Below are positions 6,419 to 9,410 of a stretch of DNA of 9,410 nucleotides, one piece after another. Positions within the stretch are counted from its first letter, which is position 1, and every line of letters begins with the position of its first letter. A model generated the notes under the pieces. The model was not told the origin of the DNA. It worked only from the letters and a program-made list of their open reading frames with translations, and made no database searches. Origin of the DNA: Candidatus Bathyarchaeota archaeon (lineage in GTDB: Archaea; Thermoproteota; Bathyarchaeia; Bathyarchaeales; UBA233); NCBI GenBank assembly GCA_029907045.1, contig JARYMR010000054.1, positions 1 to 9,410 of the forward strand. The letters run 5' to 3'. Made by a program: the position numbers and the translations under genes.

Positions 6419-7659
6419 ACCAGCAACAGAAACAAGAAGAGAAAGTCATAGGAGAAGAGAGAAAAGTTCTATTCCGCAATTTGGTCAGTCTCCCTTCTAC
6501 AACTTATGCAACCTTTGGTCTTTATAGATATCCTGCAAAGTTCATTCCTCATGTGATAGCCTACATTTTAGAAAATTATGCTCAACCCAATATGAAAATC
6601 TTCGATCCATTCGCTGGTTATGGAACGGTTGGTGTGGTATCGAAGATTTACGGTTACGATTATGAAATGTGGGACTTAAATCCTCTACTGGAAACACTGC
6701 ATAGTGTTGCCACATTAGAACCTGAAGAAGTAGACGTTAAGGAAATTCTGCACCGAATGGCAACTTCTAATAAAGAATTCATTCCAGACTGGTCTAATAT
6801 TGACTACTGGTTTCCAAAAGAATTCTTACCCTTTTTGTATAAGGTATGGGGTTTCTACCATTCATTAGATGATGAATACCTTAAGCTCCTCCTAACAATA
6901 CCTCTACTTAAGACTACCCGTTATTTCTCATTCGATGATATGCAAAGACAAAAACTTTCTAAATCGCCAATTTCAGAAGAGCGGATGGTAGCATTGTTGA
7001 CTTCTGATTGGAAGACGAAATTTTTCAAAATGATAGAAAGCGAGGTGTGGAACGTTGTACGGGGCATAGCTGATTATTGGACACTTTCGCCTAAAAAGAC
7101 TGAAGCAATTGTCAAGAGTGGAGTGGATACATTAACTATGAATCTTGAAGAAGAAAAAGATATTCTCATCACTTCGCCTCCCTACCTACAGTCACAAGAA
7201 TACATACGCCAAGCTAAAATGGACTTGTTTTGGTTAGGCTTTTCAGAGGCTAAAGTTAGAGAACTAAGTAAACTAGAAATTCCTTATCGAGATGTGGAAC
7301 CGCAACCTATCCATTCCGAAACTTATCATTTATTAAGAAACAAAATAGAAGAAAATAATCTGCGAAGACTCTTTGACAGGTATTTTTTGGGAGTACTTGG
7401 TGCGTTAACACGTTTGCAGGAAAAAATAAGTTCTTATCTATTTCTATTTGTAGGTCGTACAAGTATGAGAGGGCGTCCAATTCCCATTGACCGTATATTT
7501 GCAGAACACTTTGTTAAATTGGGATGGGTTCATGAAGTTACACTGATGGACACGATAGTATCTCGCCGAATGTTTTCCTATAGAATAAATCCGGCAACAA
7601 AAATCCAAGACAGAAGAACCCCTGTAGAAAACTTAGTAATTCTCAGAAGAGAAAGTTGA
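6415..7659 (+). CDS. DNA methyltransferase, probably N4-cytosine (or N6-adenine) specific
   Basis: A 414-residue S-adenosylmethionine-dependent DNA amino-methyltransferase. The N-terminal block YRYPAKFIPHVIAYIL (37–52) corresponds to motif X. It leads into motif I DPFAGYGTVG (64–73, cofactor binding), then WDLNPLL (about 86–92, motif II region). The catalytic motif IV is TSPPY (253–257) within DILITSPPYLQSQEYIRQAKMD, abbreviated as ILITSPPY followed by QAKMDLFWLGF. SPPY is most common in N4-cytosine enzymes. Motif order is X–I–IV with about 180 residues between I and IV, where a target-recognition region could sit; these residues include TTRYFSFDDMQRQKLSKSP. This order differs from the permuted IV–I order of the common beta class. 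The start overlaps the upstream regulator gene by ATGA, and a nuclease-like gene follows. Composition is lower in G+C than gatD by rough count, consistent with acquisition by transfer. The modified base and target sequence cannot be read from the sequence. Confidence 0.88.
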   Translation: MNQQQKQEEKVIGEERKVLFRNLVSLPSTTYATFGLYRYPAKFIPHVIAYILENYAQPNMKIFDPFAGYGTVGVVSKIYGYDYEMWDLNPLLETLHSVATLEPEEVDVKEILHRMATSNKEFIPDWSNIDYWFPKEFLPFLYKVWGFYHSLDDEYLKLLLTIPLLKTTRYFSFDDMQRQKLSKSPISEERMVALLTSDWKTKFFKMIESEVWNVVRGIADYWTLSPKKTEAIVKSGVDTLTMNLEEEKDILITSPPYLQSQEYIRQAKMDLFWLGFSEAKVRELSKLEIPYRDVEPQPIHSETYHLLRNKIEENNLRRLFDRYFLGVLGALTRLQEKISSYLFLFVGRTSMRGRPIPIDRIFAEHFVKLGWVHEVTLMDTIVSRRMFSYRINPATKIQDRRTPVENLVILRRES

Positions 7660-7698
7660 GGAAACCTTAAGAGCAAAAACACCCAATAATTTTGTTTT

Positions 7699-8217
7699 AT
7701 GTTGCGCAAAGAAAGGAAGATAACAGATTTAAATATCACTGAGGAAGACCCTAGCGCATTTGCAGCTCGCTTAGGAGATGCCCATGAATTTATTGTTACT
7801 GGGATTCTAATGAGGTTAGGATTTGCCGTAGGAACTATGCAAGTTAAGGGAGTCCCATACGACTTATGGCTTCTTGCATACAACAAACCTAAAGGGAAAC
7901 AAGTTTCTCTTAGAGTACAAATCAAGACTATTTCAGAAGGCGGAAGTATTAGGTTTATTGGCGGAACAAGAGGTGGAGTTGACCGAATATATATTCCTAA
8001 AGTGAAGAAGTATAAGTATTCAACAGAGCATAGTGACTTGATAATCGGAATAGACAAGTACACGTTTGATCTTTACTTGATTCCAACTCGTTTTATTGAA
8101 AAATGGGGCGAATCGAGGTCTGTACGAAAGCTGCAAGCTTTAAAGAACAACTGGGATATTCTACTTAATTGGAACGATGAATTTCTCGCAAGTTTGGAAT
8201 CGAGTCTGCCTAAATAA
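7699..8217 (+). CDS. Probable PD-(D/E)XK-superfamily restriction endonuclease with a QxK active site
   Basis: A 172-residue protein that I assign by motif and context rather than by clear family recognition. A helix with RLGDAHEFIVTGILMRLGF (24–42, E30) is followed by GVPYDLWLLAY (D55) and by a beta-strand RVQIKT (72–77). This helix–D–(Q/E)xK order is the core of PD-(D/E)XK nucleases. The QxK variant and the later SDLIIGIDKYTFDLYLIP (112–129) resemble the small group that includes intron-encoded and restriction-like enzymes (Pfam PDDEXK_5). Predicted catalytic residues are E30, D55, Q74 and K76. It follows the methyltransferase by 39 bases on the same strand, so the natural reading is the restriction partner cutting unmodified DNA. 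An in-frame stop at 7687 makes the ATG at 7699 the first possible ATG. No convincing ribosome binding site precedes it, which would make it weaker than the methyltransferase. A nicking or repair role is possible. Confidence 0.6.
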   Translation: MLRKERKITDLNITEEDPSAFAARLGDAHEFIVTGILMRLGFAVGTMQVKGVPYDLWLLAYNKPKGKQVSLRVQIKTISEGGSIRFIGGTRGGVDRIYIPKVKKYKYSTEHSDLIIGIDKYTFDLYLIPTRFIEKWGESRSVRKLQALKNNWDILLNWNDEFLASLESSLPK

Positions 8218-8267
8218 ATAGCTTCACAATTGGAAGTTAGAGCGTTACGCATATGCAAATGCTTATC
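8218..8267. other. Convergent intergenic gap between the nuclease gene and elp3
   Basis: Fifty bases separate two convergent stop codons. They contain the perfect eight-base palindrome GCATATGC (8249–8256) and a short imperfect inverted repeat around CAATTG (8222–8236). On the - strand, T-rich TATTTATTT just after the gap could help terminate elp3. No strong hairpin terminator is seen. Confidence 0.4.
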
Positions 8268-9410
8268 TTATGATATTTTTGACATGTATGGTCCGTCATA
8301 TGCGTATCCAAACCGTTTATAATACTCCTTCGTCCCCAAAGCACTTATAACCAAAATTTTCTTTAAACCATACTCTTCCTTCGCTATGCGCTCCGCCTCA
8401 CCCAACAAAATTCCGCCATAACCCTTATGCTGCCAAGCTTTAGCTAAGTGTTTGCCAACAGGCACTAAGGGTCCATAAACATGCAACTCCCTCACAATAG
8501 CGCATGGCTTTTCCCTAATTTCTGGTCTATGCGCTTTCGCTGATGGAATGCGCAAACGTAAATATCCAACCAAAACATCATTCACCCCATCCTCAACAGA
8601 AACAAAAATTTCTTCACCCTCAGAAGCAGCATACTTCATAGTAAAAACTTCTATGTTTTCTGGGTCTGGCTTAACACCGTCAACCAACATTCTATGACCA
8701 ACCTCCCTACAACGAATACACCTACACCTCAAACCCTCCGCCATAAGCTTCTGCTGAACCAACTGCCGCAAATTACTCCGCCTAACACCAGCAACTATTA
8801 GCGGCGCAGGAATATCCCTCTGAACACGCATTATGCGCACCCAAGGCGGAATCATCTTCTTAACCTCAACAACAAGCCTCGCAGCCTCCTCATTCGAATA
8901 AGGCACATATTCGCCTTTCAAAAACCACTCATACGCCCGAGTGCCTTTCAAAACCAAACAAGGATAAATCTTAACCATATCAGGCTTAAAAACTGGATTC
9001 TCAAAAATACGCTTAAACGCTTCCAAATCCCGACTAAAACTGGAACCTGGCAGTCCAGGCATCATGTGATAAACAATCTTCAAACCAGCATCCTTCAATA
9101 TCCGCGTAGCCTCAACCACATCCCCAACACTATGCGTCCTACCAACCAAACCATAAATCTCATCATTGGGATTTTGCACACCCAACTCAACACGCGTAAC
9201 ACCCAACTCAAGCATACGATCAACATGCGCTTCCTTAGCCCAATCAGGACGAGTTTCCACAGTAATCCCAACATTACGAATCCGACTCACCTCAGCATTA
9301 CGCTTCGCCTCTTCCAAACCACCAGACTCTTTCTCCGTAATGGCATCCAAACAACCCTTAACAAACCAACGCTGATAATCAACAGGCGAGGCAGGAAAAG
9401 TCCCACCCAT
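8268..9410 (-). CDS. elp3: Elp3, tRNA uridine-34 carboxymethylation enzyme (C-terminal part, 5' end cut by window)
   Basis: Elp3 uses a radical-SAM domain and an acetyl-CoA-binding domain to install a carboxymethyl-type group on wobble uridine 34 of tRNAs; in archaea it acts without the other Elongator subunits. The visible 380 residues begin at MGGTFPASPVDYQRWFVKGC, an internal block of the family, so the methionine at the window edge is not the start. About 150 residues, including the cysteine triplet that binds the iron-sulfur cluster, lie beyond the edge. The radical-SAM barrel continues to about residue 210 (GITVETRPDW, RVELGVQNPND, YHMMPGLPGS, KIYPCLVLKGT). Cysteines of RCRCIRC (229, 231, 234) fit the family's zinc-binding element. 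The C-terminal GNAT domain carries the acetyl-CoA loop QHKGYGGILL (327–336) and YYKRFGY (363–369). The coding strand is G+T-rich at third positions, opposite to gatDE. Confidence 0.95.
   Translation of the reverse strand: MGGTFPASPVDYQRWFVKGCLDAITEKESGGLEEAKRNAEVSRIRNVGITVETRPDWAKEAHVDRMLELGVTRVELGVQNPNDEIYGLVGRTHSVGDVVEATRILKDAGLKIVYHMMPGLPGSSFSRDLEAFKRIFENPVFKPDMVKIYPCLVLKGTRAYEWFLKGEYVPYSNEEAARLVVEVKKMIPPWVRIMRVQRDIPAPLIVAGVRRSNLRQLVQQKLMAEGLRCRCIRCREVGHRMLVDGVKPDPENIEVFTMKYAASEGEEIFVSVEDGVNDVLVGYLRLRIPSAKAHRPEIREKPCAIVRELHVYGPLVPVGKHLAKAWQHKGYGGILLGEAERIAKEEYGLKKILVISALGTKEYYKRFGYAYDGPYMSKIS

Noticed and set aside
8222..8256. Short inverted repeat around CAATTG and palindrome GCATATGC as a terminator or attachment site.
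   Set aside because: The stems are too short and are not followed by a clear T-run. No matching copy was seen at the left end of the cassette, so no integration boundary can be supported.
6096..8267. Mobile-element ends flanking the cassette (terminal inverted repeats, transposase or integrase).
   Set aside because: I saw no transposase or integrase gene and no convincing direct or inverted repeat pair at the two borders; transfer is inferred only from composition and gene content.
9408..9410. ATG at the right edge as the start of elp3.
   Set aside because: MGGTF is an internal block of Elp3, and the iron-sulfur-binding cysteines that must precede it are missing, so the gene runs off the window.

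Overview
The window looks archaeal. It carries a gatD–gatE pair, the glutamyl-tRNA(Gln) amidotransferase found only in archaea, together with a stand-alone Elp3, archaeal-style TATA boxes and GGAGG-type ribosome binding sites. The mix of a Dpp/Opp importer, a membrane-anchored NosD-like beta-helix protein and archaeal Elp3 would suit a Bathyarchaeia-like lineage, but that placement is inference and no rRNA is present.

Left part (1–1572, + strand): the end of a dipeptide/oligopeptide ABC transporter operon. It holds the C-terminal part of the first ATPase (DppD/OppD type), the complete second ATPase (DppF/OppF type), and a 70-residue two-helix membrane protein whose start overlaps the end of dppF. 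Converging on it, on the - strand, is a 408-residue right-handed beta-helix protein (1591–2817) with an N-terminal hydrophobic segment and a C-terminal membrane anchor.

Middle (2852–6095, - strand): gatD followed 19 bases later by gatE. Together they convert misacylated Glu-tRNA(Gln) to Gln-tRNA(Gln). The beta-helix gene lies 34 bases beyond gatE in the same direction and could be a tail gene of the operon, although it has its own TATA-like element.

Right part (6260–8217, + strand): a compact three-gene cassette, divergent from gatD. It encodes a 52-residue ribbon-helix-helix protein, a 414-residue DNA methyltransferase with motifs DPFAGYGT and TSPPY, and a 172-residue protein that looks like a PD-(D/E)XK nuclease with a QxK active site. 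The first two overlap by ATGA and the third follows after 39 bases. I read this as a small restriction-modification system in which a ribbon-helix-helix protein takes the place of the usual helix-turn-helix control protein. This is the most interesting part of the window. The last gene (8268–9410, - strand) is the C-terminal two thirds of Elp3, the tRNA wobble-uridine modification enzyme, and it converges on the nuclease gene.

Two general points. No stretch longer than 164 bases lacks a gene once the 52-codon gene is recognised. The two housekeeping loci flanking the cassette lie on the same strand but have opposite base skew: the + strand is strongly G+T-rich across most of gatDE and strongly A+C-rich across elp3, while the cassette is neutral.
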